Source of the DNA: Candidatus Nomurabacteria bacterium GW2011_GWF2_43_8
GTDB taxonomy: Bacteria; Patescibacteriota; Minisyncoccia; Phycocordibacterales; UBA9973
Direction of reading: 5' to 3'
Length of the DNA stretch: 11,053 nucleotides
Assembly (NCBI GenBank): GCA_001000035.1
Contig: LCGX01000012.1
Span: forward strand, 1 to 11,053
Shown: positions 1-8,069 of the stretch, piece by piece
Position numbering within the stretch: position 1 is the first letter of the stretch
Layout of the letters: the number at the start of each line of letters is the position of its first letter
Translations under genes and position numbers: made by a program
The notes under the pieces: generated by a model
What the model was told of the DNA's origin: nothing
The model's database searches: none
What the model saw: the letters and a program-made list of their open reading frames with translations, nothing else

Positions 1-37
1 CCCAATATTCTTGATTTTGAAATTTGTTTTTTGGCAT
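1..37 (-). CDS. 5' end of a leftward gene, product unknown (partial)
   Basis: Only the first 12 codons lie in the window: ATG at 37-35, reading MPKNKFQNQEYW and then running off the left edge. The support is positional. The ATG lies about 45 bases downstream of the expected start site of an excellent promoter on the same strand (117-89), and no other reading frame explains that promoter. No Shine-Dalgarno sequence precedes the ATG. The peptide is too short to assign a family. It is transcribed in the same direction as the STAND operon to its right but has its own promoter. Confidence 0.5.
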   Translation of the reverse strand, partial: MPKNKFQNQEYW

Positions 38-88
38 ATTTCGACTTGCTCAATACAGGTAAATTATCTTATACTTTAACTATATTAG

Positions 89-117
89 ATTATAGTAGAT
101 TAGGAAATAGAAGTCAA
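89..117 (-). promoter_or_regulatory. Sigma70-type promoter for the leftward gene at 37
   Basis: On the minus strand there is TTGACT (117-112), a 17-base spacer, and a perfect TATAAT (94-89). Transcription would start near 82 and give a leader of about 45 bases before the ATG at 37. The direct repeat TAGATTA (plus strand, 86-92 and 96-102), spaced 10 bases or one helical turn, overlaps the -10 box. It could be an operator, although short AT-rich repeats are common here by chance. Confidence 0.7.
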
Positions 118-121
118 CTAA

Positions 122-280
122 GCGACTTTACGGCATAAAACAGAAGCTCTCGCCTCTGTTCGTGCACACTGGCTCCGAGCTGTGAGAGAACTTCGCACCA
201 TTATTCTAAGTGGCTGGAAATCCTATGAACTGGACGCAGCCGTGGATATGATGGAGGGAAAATTCCCTGTTAACCTTTGA
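122..280 (+). pseudogene. GC-rich remnant of a truncated gene (3' end only)
   Basis: This is an open frame of 52 codons plus TGA, bounded upstream by a TAA at 119-121. It contains no ATG before the pair near codons 43-44. The reading looks protein-like, including RAHWLRAVRELRTIILSGWK and later YELDAAVDMMEGKFPVNL before the stop. GC content is about 49%, against roughly 30-40% for the genes around it. Upstream sequence is AT-rich promoter DNA with no continuation of the frame. I read it as the surviving C-terminal end of a gene cut off when neighbouring DNA was inserted or rearranged. The family is not recognised. It could instead be a non-coding GC-rich stretch that happens to be open. Confidence 0.4.
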
Positions 281-288
281 ATACTAAA

Positions 289-1779
289 TTAGAACTTAAC
301 GATCTCAAAAGATAACCACTTATGTTTTGAGGTTTTTTTATTACTGTAATCACCCTCATGTGACCATTTATCTACCTTTCGTTTCCAAACACTACCCGTT
401 ATCAATAACTTCAATTTTTTATCTTTCAGATACTTTTTGAGGTACTTTGTCTTTATCATTAACAGGTGGCCATAATTAGCTAATTCAAATCTATCCTCTC
501 CCTGCCTGCCAACATTTCGGTAATAACCATCTTGCCAATTAAGACAGTATGCTACCAATTTCCGCCCTTTATAATAATTTAATGTGTTTTTCTTTTGGGT
601 TAATTTAAAGTGTTCTATTATCTCTGGCGCGGGGAAAAGTTTTGTGCAATCATCGAAGTCCTCGGAAACAATCCCATACGAGGGAAATAATTTATCTTTC
701 AATCCATCGTGTCGATTGCCAGAATCATCCAAATATAGCCTACCATTTTGTTTTGCTTTCAGTGGCAACTCATTTATATAGCAATTTCGACAACTGTAAT
801 TCGGCGTAGAAAATTCAAGCTTTCTTGAAATATTAGACACTGGCGGCTTAATAAAACACGCTGTTATATGCCTATCAAACGACTTGTCTTCGTGCTTAAA
901 ACTTGAATTTTCGTATAAAGGAAACCATTCTTTTTTAGGATCAAAAAACTCATAAGTGCTCTTTTTGTTTATTTTTTGTTTAATCCAGATATTGGTTTCT
1001 GTTTTTAGTTCTGTGAAGTGCAAGAAGGACGGCCTTTCTTGAACCATAAGCTGGGGCATAGAAGCGTCCCAGTTGCGCTCGTCTATTAAAAATTCTGACC
1101 AATCATCATTTCTGGCGGTTAAGTTATTAACACACCACATCAGAAACATTTGTATCCCGTGTCTGGCAAAATAATTAAGTTTCGTTTCATAACGATTGCC
1201 ATCAAAATCATGTTGCCAGCGTGATGGTCTCTCTTTCCAATATTGAGTTCCTTTTTTATATCCCAATGCTCTCATATAGGCAAATAATTGTTTGGTTGCT
1301 TTTTTACAATCATATCGAAAAGTTCTACATATACGAGACAGCTCATATTTATGATTTCTATCACCTAAGGAATACTCTAAAAAATGATCGCAATTATCGG
1401 AAAAATAATCTGCATTTTCTGACCCATTTAACTTCGGTGTAATTCTTTTAGTAATCCGATTAATGTCCAACACTTGGCCGTCAATCTTATTTAAAATATC
1501 TCTGCATAAAAACACTATGGAAAAATGGTTGGTTTTTAATCCAAGTTTTGCAATTTTAGCGCTCATCGCTTTTACCTTATCCTGGTTTTCGTGGCTGATT
1601 GCAAATATAACTCTGAGACTATTCAGAACGATGTCAAAATTATTTGAATCAAGATTCAAGCCTAATTGTTTTATAGCTTCTGTATTTGACCTCTCTTTAA
1701 ACAAGCACAATAAAGATTTATTGCGGTGTGCAACAATTGGCGAATTTAAATATTTAGTAATAAATTCAAGTGTATTCAT
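289..1779 (-). CDS. Unrecognised 496-residue partner of the STAND ATPase
   Basis: I do not recognise this family. Residues 1 to about 105 are helical with repeating leucine/isoleucine spacing, like a few HEAT/ARM-type repeats. A basic stretch (about 140-200) is rich in Arg, Lys and Tyr. A middle part is rich in aromatic residues. C330-x2-C333 is a lone CxxC that could be half of a metal site, but no second clear pair is visible. The C-terminal part (about 365-496) alternates beta-like and basic segments, including WKRKVDKW. No signal peptide, membrane segment or standard catalytic motif is seen. The ATG overlaps the stop of the STAND gene by 4 bases (ATGA, 1776-1779), so translation is probably coupled and the two products probably act together. 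It might be a sensor, an adaptor, or a detached C-terminal module of the large protein. No clear terminator follows the stop. Confidence 0.85.
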   Translation of the reverse strand: MNTLEFITKYLNSPIVAHRNKSLLCLFKERSNTEAIKQLGLNLDSNNFDIVLNSLRVIFAISHENQDKVKAMSAKIAKLGLKTNHFSIVFLCRDILNKIDGQVLDINRITKRITPKLNGSENADYFSDNCDHFLEYSLGDRNHKYELSRICRTFRYDCKKATKQLFAYMRALGYKKGTQYWKERPSRWQHDFDGNRYETKLNYFARHGIQMFLMWCVNNLTARNDDWSEFLIDERNWDASMPQLMVQERPSFLHFTELKTETNIWIKQKINKKSTYEFFDPKKEWFPLYENSSFKHEDKSFDRHITACFIKPPVSNISRKLEFSTPNYSCRNCYINELPLKAKQNGRLYLDDSGNRHDGLKDKLFPSYGIVSEDFDDCTKLFPAPEIIEHFKLTQKKNTLNYYKGRKLVAYCLNWQDGYYRNVGRQGEDRFELANYGHLLMIKTKYLKKYLKDKKLKLLITGSVWKRKVDKWSHEGDYSNKKTSKHKWLSFEIVKF

Positions 1780-4700
1780 TTTGATAATGATAAGCGAGTA
1801 GACTTATTTACAATCCTTTTCCAATCTTCAAAAGAATATTTTTTAATTTCGGGAATATATTTATCGATACTATCAGAAGAATAGATAAAAAGCTGAGGAA
1901 GATAATAACTACTTCCAGTTAACCTACGGATACTTAGCAATAAAGCTTTTCTCAATAAGGTTCTTTTTAGGGGAAATTCTATTTTATCCAACTCTTTTAT
2001 TATCTCTGTCAAATTATACTCTCGATCGGATACGTCTATTTGTTCTAAAACCTCCGAGCGCGTTCTTGTTAGTATCCGTTTATTGTTTGCTTCTGCCGCC
2101 TTTTTCATTATAGAGGAGAGCAATTTGGGGCTGCTTATATTTATCTTGTTTTCCAATCCCCATTTTCTAATTTTTTGCAGATCGACATCGCTAAGAGATG
2201 ATACCAGTTCCACAATTAAGCCATCTGTAAAATAACCTTTTGTTTTGGCATATTCACTTATTCTTTTTTGAAGAATATTAATGCGCCCTTTTTTGGCTAA
2301 ATTTTTTAACTGTTTGATATTTAAGCCATCGTAAGTAACCTTGAACTCAGAATTACTTTTCTCAACCGCTCGGTATCCTTCGCATTCTAATTGCTTCAAA
2401 TATTTATTAACTTTATTGACAATATCTTTTAGCGCAGAAGTAGCCAACGCAGCAACGAAGTTTCTTAATAAGTTTATTCTATATGAGGGCTCAATATCTG
2501 TTTTAAGAATATCTATATATTGACTCGCCAGCTTCTCAGCAGTTGCATAATCTTCATTTGATAAAGACCATTTTATGACGGTTAGATAAACAGCAGAAAT
2601 ATGTTCAAAATAATCAGAGGAATTTTCCTCCTTAATATCCATCAATCTTAGAAGCGGTAAGATTTCGGAAATTTCTCTGTATGGATAGCGTTTTACAAAA
2701 GTTGATATTATCCTTCTTAATGCTTCGTTCTGATTCACCTCGCTCTTTACTACGAATGGAAAAAAATAATCCAAAGCCAGATGATAATCTGCATAAGTGG
2801 CAGATTCCAAAAAATCAAGTTTCCAATACCACGCACCCTCTATAACATTAGAAACACGATCAATTTGCTTTAAAATTGGTAGGAATTGCTCTTTGTCCTG
2901 CGTCCTTAAAGTATCTATAAGACTGCTTATTCTTAAGTCGCCCTTATTCCAAAGACCACGAGAATATCTTAGATTTTTATCAAATATTTCCTCTGCCATC
3001 TCTGAGAAGCCTTTATCGGCAGCAAGAACGGCCAACCTTTTTAGATTATCGCTTTTATTTAAATTATCTAGTTCTTCTTTTTGTCTCCATTCTAACGCCT
3101 TATTTAAATAACCCTCTATTTTATCTTTTAGCAAAGACGATCTAACTGACGACAAATTGATTAAACTTTCTAAAAGATCAACTCGGCTATTTAAATAATC
3201 AGCGCCTAGTATATTTTCCAATTTATTTAATGCTAACAGAAACTTGTTCGGAAATAAGGAATCTATTATAAAAAAATTATCCCTAATTAAATCTAGGATA
3301 TCTTGGCTGTAGGGATATAAATTTTTTTGTATATCAGAAGAATAAATATTAGCCGAAGACTTTATCTCGTCCACCTTTTTCTTGTAAAGCTTTAAGTGAA
3401 TTTCAAAAGATTTCCAGAAATCTTTCCAATCAATCTTATCCGCACGCAAAAGCAATCTCTTTTTTGTTATATCTTGTTCTATGGACAGAACTTTTACAAA
3501 TTCTGGGTTTTCTTTTTCCGAGCTATCATTTGATTGTGGAAATTTAGTTTTAAGAGAGGCTGAGTAAAACGCCTCAATATTAAAACCCTTATCTACTAAA
3601 GATTTCAACGCTACCCATCTTAAAAATGTCTCTCGAGGGTTTCCATTAGACCCCCAATAAGAATATCCGTGATCGTGGTACGGAATTTCTATATCAACCT
3701 TAGTCAGTAGATTTAATATTCTCTTCTTGTAATTTTTAATTTTGTAGATAAATAATGCTTCTGCTAAATCAAGACGTTGGCTTACATTCCTATCGTTGTA
3801 GAGATATTTCTCCAAATCATCATCAACGAGTAGTTTTTTAAAATCTTGCTTATCAGAAACTTTAATTCCACTGTTTTCAAAAAGTAAATACGTCAAAAGG
3901 CGTTCTATCTTAGTGGAACGTTCCAAATTTCGAAGCGTCTCTTTTGTGTTAATTTTAAAATTTTGAAGATGTATATCTGAAAGATAGCGACACCTCAAAC
4001 CTTCAAATATTGCTTTATGTTTTTTAAAGCCAACTTCTTTCTTGAGGAATCTAATAGCGTTTTTGTATCGATTTGTATTTACTAATGCGCGGGCAAACTG
4101 TTCAATATTATTTTCTATATCGTGACGTGCATTTTCGTCCTCTCCCCAAAGCAGTTTCCGATTTAATGAAATTCTAAATAAACTATCATCAATAAATCTT
4201 TGAGCTAAATTTATACATTTTTTATCCCTGTTTTCAAAAAGGATATTTCCAATAGCTAATCTTTTAAAAACCCATTCTCGTGTTAACCAGGGTTGATCCC
4301 CCCTAGGAAGCAATAACTCCTCCTCCACTTCCTTTAACAATTTTTCGGTAGCAATCCTAGTCTTTGTATAAATATCTTCATCGTGAACAGTTGGATAAAT
4401 ATCGCTAGCAGTAATTGCGTAATGAACCAACTGCTCAATATTATTAGTTTTATAAAAATAATTTACAAAACTTTTACCAATTTCTACTTTTGTTTGGTTA
4501 TCAAGATTAGACTGAAATATTTTTTTATAGAATTGATCCCGATGAAGCTTGGCAAAAATGTTCCTAACAGATAGTTGCGATAAACCAATAGCCTCTAAAT
4601 GCTTAGTTATATATTTGCGGCCATATTCCAAATGTGTATTTTGAGAATAATATTTAGAGATTCTTTGATGATAGGCGCTTTTATCTTTTGATAATTTACT

Positions 4701-6458
4701 TACCACAAATCTTCTAAAACTATCGTGGTATGGTTCAAGTTTTCTACCGCCTCCATCTAGGAAATGCTCAATAGTTTCAATTAAATGATTAAAACTGGCT
4801 ATTTTAAACTTAGATACAATTTTCCGCAAATCTTCTCTTGGCACGGGCGAAAAGTGAAAACATAGATAACCTAAGCATTCTCTTTCTTGATTATTTAAAC
4901 TTTCCCAAATTGGCTTATACCAATCAAAAACTTCTTTATAGTGTAAATTTGAGCGAATTATACTGTCAACGCCATCGTGGCTATGTAGTTTTTTGCTGAA
5001 ATAAAATAAAGAAATGGCCAATCCGCCAGTACCTTTTTTGATAACAGCTATTTGATCCTGAGATAAAGTTATACCTGCTTGTTTAAAATATTCCTTTATT
5101 TCCTTCTCACAAAAGTAGAGGTCTATACTGATTTGTTTTTTGATCTTATTAGATAAATTTTTTATTGACTGTGGTAGATATTCTTTTCCCCAGGTACTTA
5201 AAAGGAAGACTACACCAGGATAGTTAACTGATGGTATGGCATCAAGGACAGATCGATCTTTATACCTATCTGTTTCCACTTGGTCTAGAGCATCAACAAT
5301 AATAACAATCTTCTTACCTGGCCTCTGAAGTGCTTTTTCGCTTAACCTCTTTAAAGCTTCATCAAAAGTCTTATCAATGAAATCCTCATTATCTTTAATA
5401 CCTACAGACATTTTAATTAATCCGAATTCATAACATCTCTGGATAATATCTGCTTTAAACCAAGAACTCTTCAAACGATTATTATTGGAATATCCAATTC
5501 TTCCCTTACTAGCTTCAAATGGACGAATGCGACAAAAATATGGTAGAAAATCTGAATTTCTATCCGCCAACCTAGAAAGTAAAACAGTTTTTCCTGAACC
5601 AGAGGGAGCAAAAAGAAAAACAAATCCTCCGTCTTTTTTCTTTGCTTCAACCGCTTTAATAATTTTACTTTCAAGATCGGGACGTTCTACATAATTTGGT
5701 GGCGCAATTATTTCCTGAAGCAAGCCTGTTTTTAATCTATCAATTAGTCCGAAAACTCGCTCTGGAAGTATTTCTATCTGGTTAGATGCAAATACCTTTG
5801 TAATCCTACCAATAAAAGCATTAATTCTGTCGTCATCAAATACTCCCTGTTCTTTCAATTTTTCTACGAGCTTCTCATGTAAAGGATCGATATCAGGAAG
5901 CTTTTGGAATTGTAAAGCAGAGATAAAACTCCTCAATTCATTTTTATTAATTAAAGGTTCTTTTTTGCAGTTCGATTCAATATTTTGAATTTCAGAAGAA
6001 TATTTAGTTTGAAAATTTTGCCAAGATAATTTTCTCTTTTTTAATTTCTGAATATCTTTTAGAAAATTATCTAAGTTGCTGGTAGGAGTTTTATTGCTTG
6101 CAACAATAAGTCGAATACATTTATTACTTTTTTTATGCATACGCCAGCTTTTGAGAAACTTAAATATGTTTGTTCCTTCCTTAGGACTTTTAGCGTTCGG
6201 CCTAGTAGTCCACAAATCACCAAAACCCCATTTAGTACCAGTCTTAAGTGTATGCTTAATTTGTATTACTTCGATGCTCCCATCTTTTAAAAATCTTGTT
6301 AAATCTTCAATCCTCCTATTGGCTCCGTCTTTTCTGTCTGGTTTGATTTCTATCTTAAAAACAGACGGATTCTTTTCTACAAGACCCAAAAAACAAAGAC
6401 CAGCAAATAGTTTTTCAAAATAGAATGGAGCGTCTTCATTTTTCACTACTTTAGTCAT
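1776..6458 (-). CDS. STAND/NACHT-type ATPase with N-terminal nuclease-like domain, Avs-like anti-phage protein
   Basis: Residue numbers below count from the longest possible start, a TTG at 6533; an ATG follows it at 6530. I prefer M26 (ATG at 6458), because residues 1-25 coincide with promoter-like AT-rich DNA and M26 still includes the first helix of the nuclease fold. That gives 1560 residues. Residues about 30-175 look like a PD-(D/E)xK or Cap4/Mrr-type nuclease: FEKLFAGLCFLG helix, D77, then E88 and Q91-I-K93 in IEVIQIKH. The ATPase core has Walker A APSGSGKT (309-316) and Walker B IVIIVDALDQ with D414 and D417, followed by a sensor-like LLST. A winged-helix-like end with HDSFRRF lies near 603. 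From about 620 onward the protein is an alpha-helical, TPR-like solenoid. In known Avs proteins this order means effector, oligomerising STAND switch and phage-protein sensor, so abortive DNA cleavage on infection is the likely role (inference). It heads a two-gene operon. Confidence 0.87.
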   Translation of the reverse strand: MTKVVKNEDAPFYFEKLFAGLCFLGLVEKNPSVFKIEIKPDRKDGANRRIEDLTRFLKDGSIEVIQIKHTLKTGTKWGFGDLWTTRPNAKSPKEGTNIFKFLKSWRMHKKSNKCIRLIVASNKTPTSNLDNFLKDIQKLKKRKLSWQNFQTKYSSEIQNIESNCKKEPLINKNELRSFISALQFQKLPDIDPLHEKLVEKLKEQGVFDDDRINAFIGRITKVFASNQIEILPERVFGLIDRLKTGLLQEIIAPPNYVERPDLESKIIKAVEAKKKDGGFVFLFAPSGSGKTVLLSRLADRNSDFLPYFCRIRPFEASKGRIGYSNNNRLKSSWFKADIIQRCYEFGLIKMSVGIKDNEDFIDKTFDEALKRLSEKALQRPGKKIVIIVDALDQVETDRYKDRSVLDAIPSVNYPGVVFLLSTWGKEYLPQSIKNLSNKIKKQISIDLYFCEKEIKEYFKQAGITLSQDQIAVIKKGTGGLAISLFYFSKKLHSHDGVDSIIRSNLHYKEVFDWYKPIWESLNNQERECLGYLCFHFSPVPREDLRKIVSKFKIASFNHLIETIEHFLDGGGRKLEPYHDSFRRFVVSKLSKDKSAYHQRISKYYSQNTHLEYGRKYITKHLEAIGLSQLSVRNIFAKLHRDQFYKKIFQSNLDNQTKVEIGKSFVNYFYKTNNIEQLVHYAITASDIYPTVHDEDIYTKTRIATEKLLKEVEEELLLPRGDQPWLTREWVFKRLAIGNILFENRDKKCINLAQRFIDDSLFRISLNRKLLWGEDENARHDIENNIEQFARALVNTNRYKNAIRFLKKEVGFKKHKAIFEGLRCRYLSDIHLQNFKINTKETLRNLERSTKIERLLTYLLFENSGIKVSDKQDFKKLLVDDDLEKYLYNDRNVSQRLDLAEALFIYKIKNYKKRILNLLTKVDIEIPYHDHGYSYWGSNGNPRETFLRWVALKSLVDKGFNIEAFYSASLKTKFPQSNDSSEKENPEFVKVLSIEQDITKKRLLLRADKIDWKDFWKSFEIHLKLYKKKVDEIKSSANIYSSDIQKNLYPYSQDILDLIRDNFFIIDSLFPNKFLLALNKLENILGADYLNSRVDLLESLINLSSVRSSLLKDKIEGYLNKALEWRQKEELDNLNKSDNLKRLAVLAADKGFSEMAEEIFDKNLRYSRGLWNKGDLRISSLIDTLRTQDKEQFLPILKQIDRVSNVIEGAWYWKLDFLESATYADYHLALDYFFPFVVKSEVNQNEALRRIISTFVKRYPYREISEILPLLRLMDIKEENSSDYFEHISAVYLTVIKWSLSNEDYATAEKLASQYIDILKTDIEPSYRINLLRNFVAALATSALKDIVNKVNKYLKQLECEGYRAVEKSNSEFKVTYDGLNIKQLKNLAKKGRINILQKRISEYAKTKGYFTDGLIVELVSSLSDVDLQKIRKWGLENKINISSPKLLSSIMKKAAEANNKRILTRTRSEVLEQIDVSDREYNLTEIIKELDKIEFPLKRTLLRKALLLSIRRLTGSSYYLPQLFIYSSDSIDKYIPEIKKYSFEDWKRIVNKSTRLSLSK

Positions 6459-6471
6459 AAAGTTATACACA

Positions 6472-6501
6472 CTTACATTTTCGTAATATTTTCGGTATAC
6501 T
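6472..6501 (+). promoter_or_regulatory. Candidate promoter for the lexA-dam operon
   Basis: CTTACA (6472-6477), an 18-base spacer and TATACT (6496-6501) point rightward. The expected start near 6508 leaves a leader of about 34 bases before the ATG at 6542, with no Shine-Dalgarno sequence. A second -10-like TATAAA (6501-6506) overlaps. The element interleaves with the leftward STAND promoter, so a protein bound here would affect both operons. Confidence 0.45.
6477..6498 (+). repeat. Tandem 11-base direct repeat in the divergent control region
   Basis: ATTTTCGTAAT (6477-6487) is followed without a gap by ATTTTCGGTAT (6488-6498); 9 of 11 bases match. The period is about one helical turn, and the copies sit between the -35 and -10 boxes of the lexA-dam promoter. 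This is a plausible operator. It does not match the palindromic LexA boxes known from Gammaproteobacteria (CTGT-N8-ACAG) or Firmicutes (GAAC-N4-GTTC), so LexA binding here is only inferred. Confidence 0.4.
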
Positions 6502-6504
6502 ATA

Positions 6505-6533
6505 AATATATCACTTAGATTAAAAAACATCAA
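6505..6533 (-). promoter_or_regulatory. Candidate promoter for the STAND operon
   Basis: On the minus strand TTGATG (6533-6528) is followed by a 17-base spacer and TATATT (6510-6505). Transcription would start near 6498, about 40 bases before the ATG at 6458, which is one reason to prefer that start. An alternative is TTGACG further upstream, inside the first codons of lexA-dam, with a weak CATAAA and a GGGAGAGG ribosome-binding-like stretch; that would serve the TTG/ATG start at 6533/6530. Confidence 0.4.
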
Positions 6534-6541
6534 TTAAGTTT

Positions 6542-8068
6542 ATGCCTCTCCCGATAACAAAACGTCAAAAACAAGTATTCGACTTTATAAAGAAGTATAT
6601 TGCCGAGCGTGGCTATTCTCCCACTCTTGAAGAAATGAAGAAGGGCCTTAAGCTCTCGGCCGTATCGACTGTATACCAACACATCAATGTCCTTATTGAT
6701 AAGGGCTATATTAAGAAATTTGATAACATGGCACGAGCCATTGAAATTAATGATACAAATAAAAAAAATCAAAGCTTGATAAAAATTCCGTTAGTCGGAA
6801 CAATCGCAGCTGGCGAACCTATAGAGGCAATCGAAACACCAGAAAAATTAATTACCTTATCGCGAGAAGAACTCCCATCTCATGGCAAACATTATGCTTT
6901 GCGCGTAAACGGCAATAGCATGATCGATGATGGTATATTTGACGGAGATATCGTTGTAATTCGAGAACAACAAACTGCTGATAATGGACAAACTGTAGTT
7001 GCGATTATTGATGATAACCAAGCGACACTTAAAAGAATTTATCGAGAAAAAAATAGATTTCGTTTGCAACCAGCCAATCAAACCCTCTTGCCTTTTTATA
7101 GAACGGAAGTCGAAGTTAGGGGTGTTGTAGTAAAAATTATTAGGGAACTCGAACCAGCACAGGATCAGGATAGCGAACTAATTAAATTGATAAAAACGAT
7201 GCCACCAACAACTAACTCGCATAGAGTGGCGACGTCAGAGCCCAATGAAAAAGCAAAGCCCTTTATACAATGGGTTGGCGGGAAAAGAGAAATGATCCCT
7301 CAGTATGAGGAATTCATTCCAAAAAAATTCAATACTTACTATGAACCCTTTCTTGGTGGAGGGGCAATGTTCTTTTATCTTCAACCAGAAAAAGCAGTTT
7401 TATCTGATAACAATACCGAACTCATAAAGTCATATGAGGGAGTAAGAGATAATGCGGAAGAAGTCATAAAAATTCTTAAAGAATTAAAATCAAAGCATTC
7501 AGAAGAACTATATACAAAGGTCAGAAACCTTGATCGAGAGATAAGTATTTTCCATAAGCTAAACAATGCCGAAATTGCAGCAAGAATGATCTATCTTAAT
7601 CAAACCTGTTTCAACGGGCTTTATAGGGTTAACCAAAAAAGTCAGTTTAATGTACCAATAGGTAGCTCTCTAAATCGCCTGATCTGTGACGAACACACGC
7701 TTCGCAATGCAAGTAAGGTATTAAAAAAGATTACAATTAAAGAAACAGATTTTAATACGTCGGTGAATAATGCCCAAAAGGGTGACTTCATATACTTCGA
7801 TCCGCCCTATTACCCAATCTCCGTTTATTCTGATTTCACTAGATATACAAAAGAAAAATTCTATAAGGAGGATCAAATAAGACTAAAAAATGAGATTGAT
7901 AGATTGAGCAAAATCGGCTGCAAAATTATGCTCTCCAATTCTGATTGTGAATTTGTTAGAGATTTATATGCAGATTATAATTTGCATAAAGTTTATTCCA
8001 ATCGATCATTAAACTGCAAAAAAGACCAGCGAGGCAAGGTATCCGAACTCCTTATAACAAATTATTAA
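6542..8068 (+). CDS. LexA repressor fused to a Dam-type DNA adenine methyltransferase
   Basis: This 508-residue protein joins two complete enzymes. Residues 1-70 are the LexA winged helix (TKRQKQVFDFIKKYIAERGY, then STVYQHINVLIDKG). Residues about 80-203 are the S24 self-cleavage domain: cleavage bond A90-G91 in GTIAAGEPIEA, Ser126 in GNSMIDDGIFDGD and Lys164 in TLKRIY. The spacing matches E. coli LexA (A84-G85, S119, K156) within one or two residues. A linker of about 35 residues leads to a D12/alpha-class N6-adenine methyltransferase (about 240-508). It has FIQWVGGK (241-248), the SAM-binding FLGGG (270-274) and catalytic DPPY (420-423), at the usual length for Dam. The fusion probably represses its own promoter; RecA-stimulated cleavage would separate the DNA-reading head from the methyltransferase. 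ATG 7199 (M220) in the linker could give a free methyltransferase. The next gene starts one base after its stop. Confidence 0.95.
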   Translation: MPLPITKRQKQVFDFIKKYIAERGYSPTLEEMKKGLKLSAVSTVYQHINVLIDKGYIKKFDNMARAIEINDTNKKNQSLIKIPLVGTIAAGEPIEAIETPEKLITLSREELPSHGKHYALRVNGNSMIDDGIFDGDIVVIREQQTADNGQTVVAIIDDNQATLKRIYREKNRFRLQPANQTLLPFYRTEVEVRGVVVKIIRELEPAQDQDSELIKLIKTMPPTTNSHRVATSEPNEKAKPFIQWVGGKREMIPQYEEFIPKKFNTYYEPFLGGGAMFFYLQPEKAVLSDNNTELIKSYEGVRDNAEEVIKILKELKSKHSEELYTKVRNLDREISIFHKLNNAEIAARMIYLNQTCFNGLYRVNQKSQFNVPIGSSLNRLICDEHTLRNASKVLKKITIKETDFNTSVNNAQKGDFIYFDPPYYPISVYSDFTRYTKEKFYKEDQIRLKNEIDRLSKIGCKIMLSNSDCEFVRDLYADYNLHKVYSNRSLNCKKDQRGKVSELLITNY

Positions 8069-8069
8069 T

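Noticed and set aside
255..268. AGGGAAAATTCCCT as a terminator for the leftward operon
   Set aside because: The stem is only about five pairs and no T-run follows in the leftward direction; it also lies within the GC-rich remnant.
1463..1801. 112-codon plus-strand frame across the STAND/partner junction
   Set aside because: Antisense to two coupled genes whose own reading is well supported; the composition is typical of a shadow frame.
6076..6423. 115-codon plus-strand frame inside the STAND gene
   Set aside because: Antisense shadow of the nuclease domain; low-complexity leucine/serine composition and no start signal.
85..6522. TTAGATTA shared by the left promoter (85-92) and the lexA-dam leader (6515-6522) as a common operator
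   Set aside because: The same octamer also occurs inside the STAND coding region near 3040, so in this AT-rich DNA it may be chance.
6530..6772. 80-codon minus-strand frame opposite the start of lexA-dam
   Set aside because: It lies entirely antisense to the conserved LexA winged helix, with no motif or promoter of its own.
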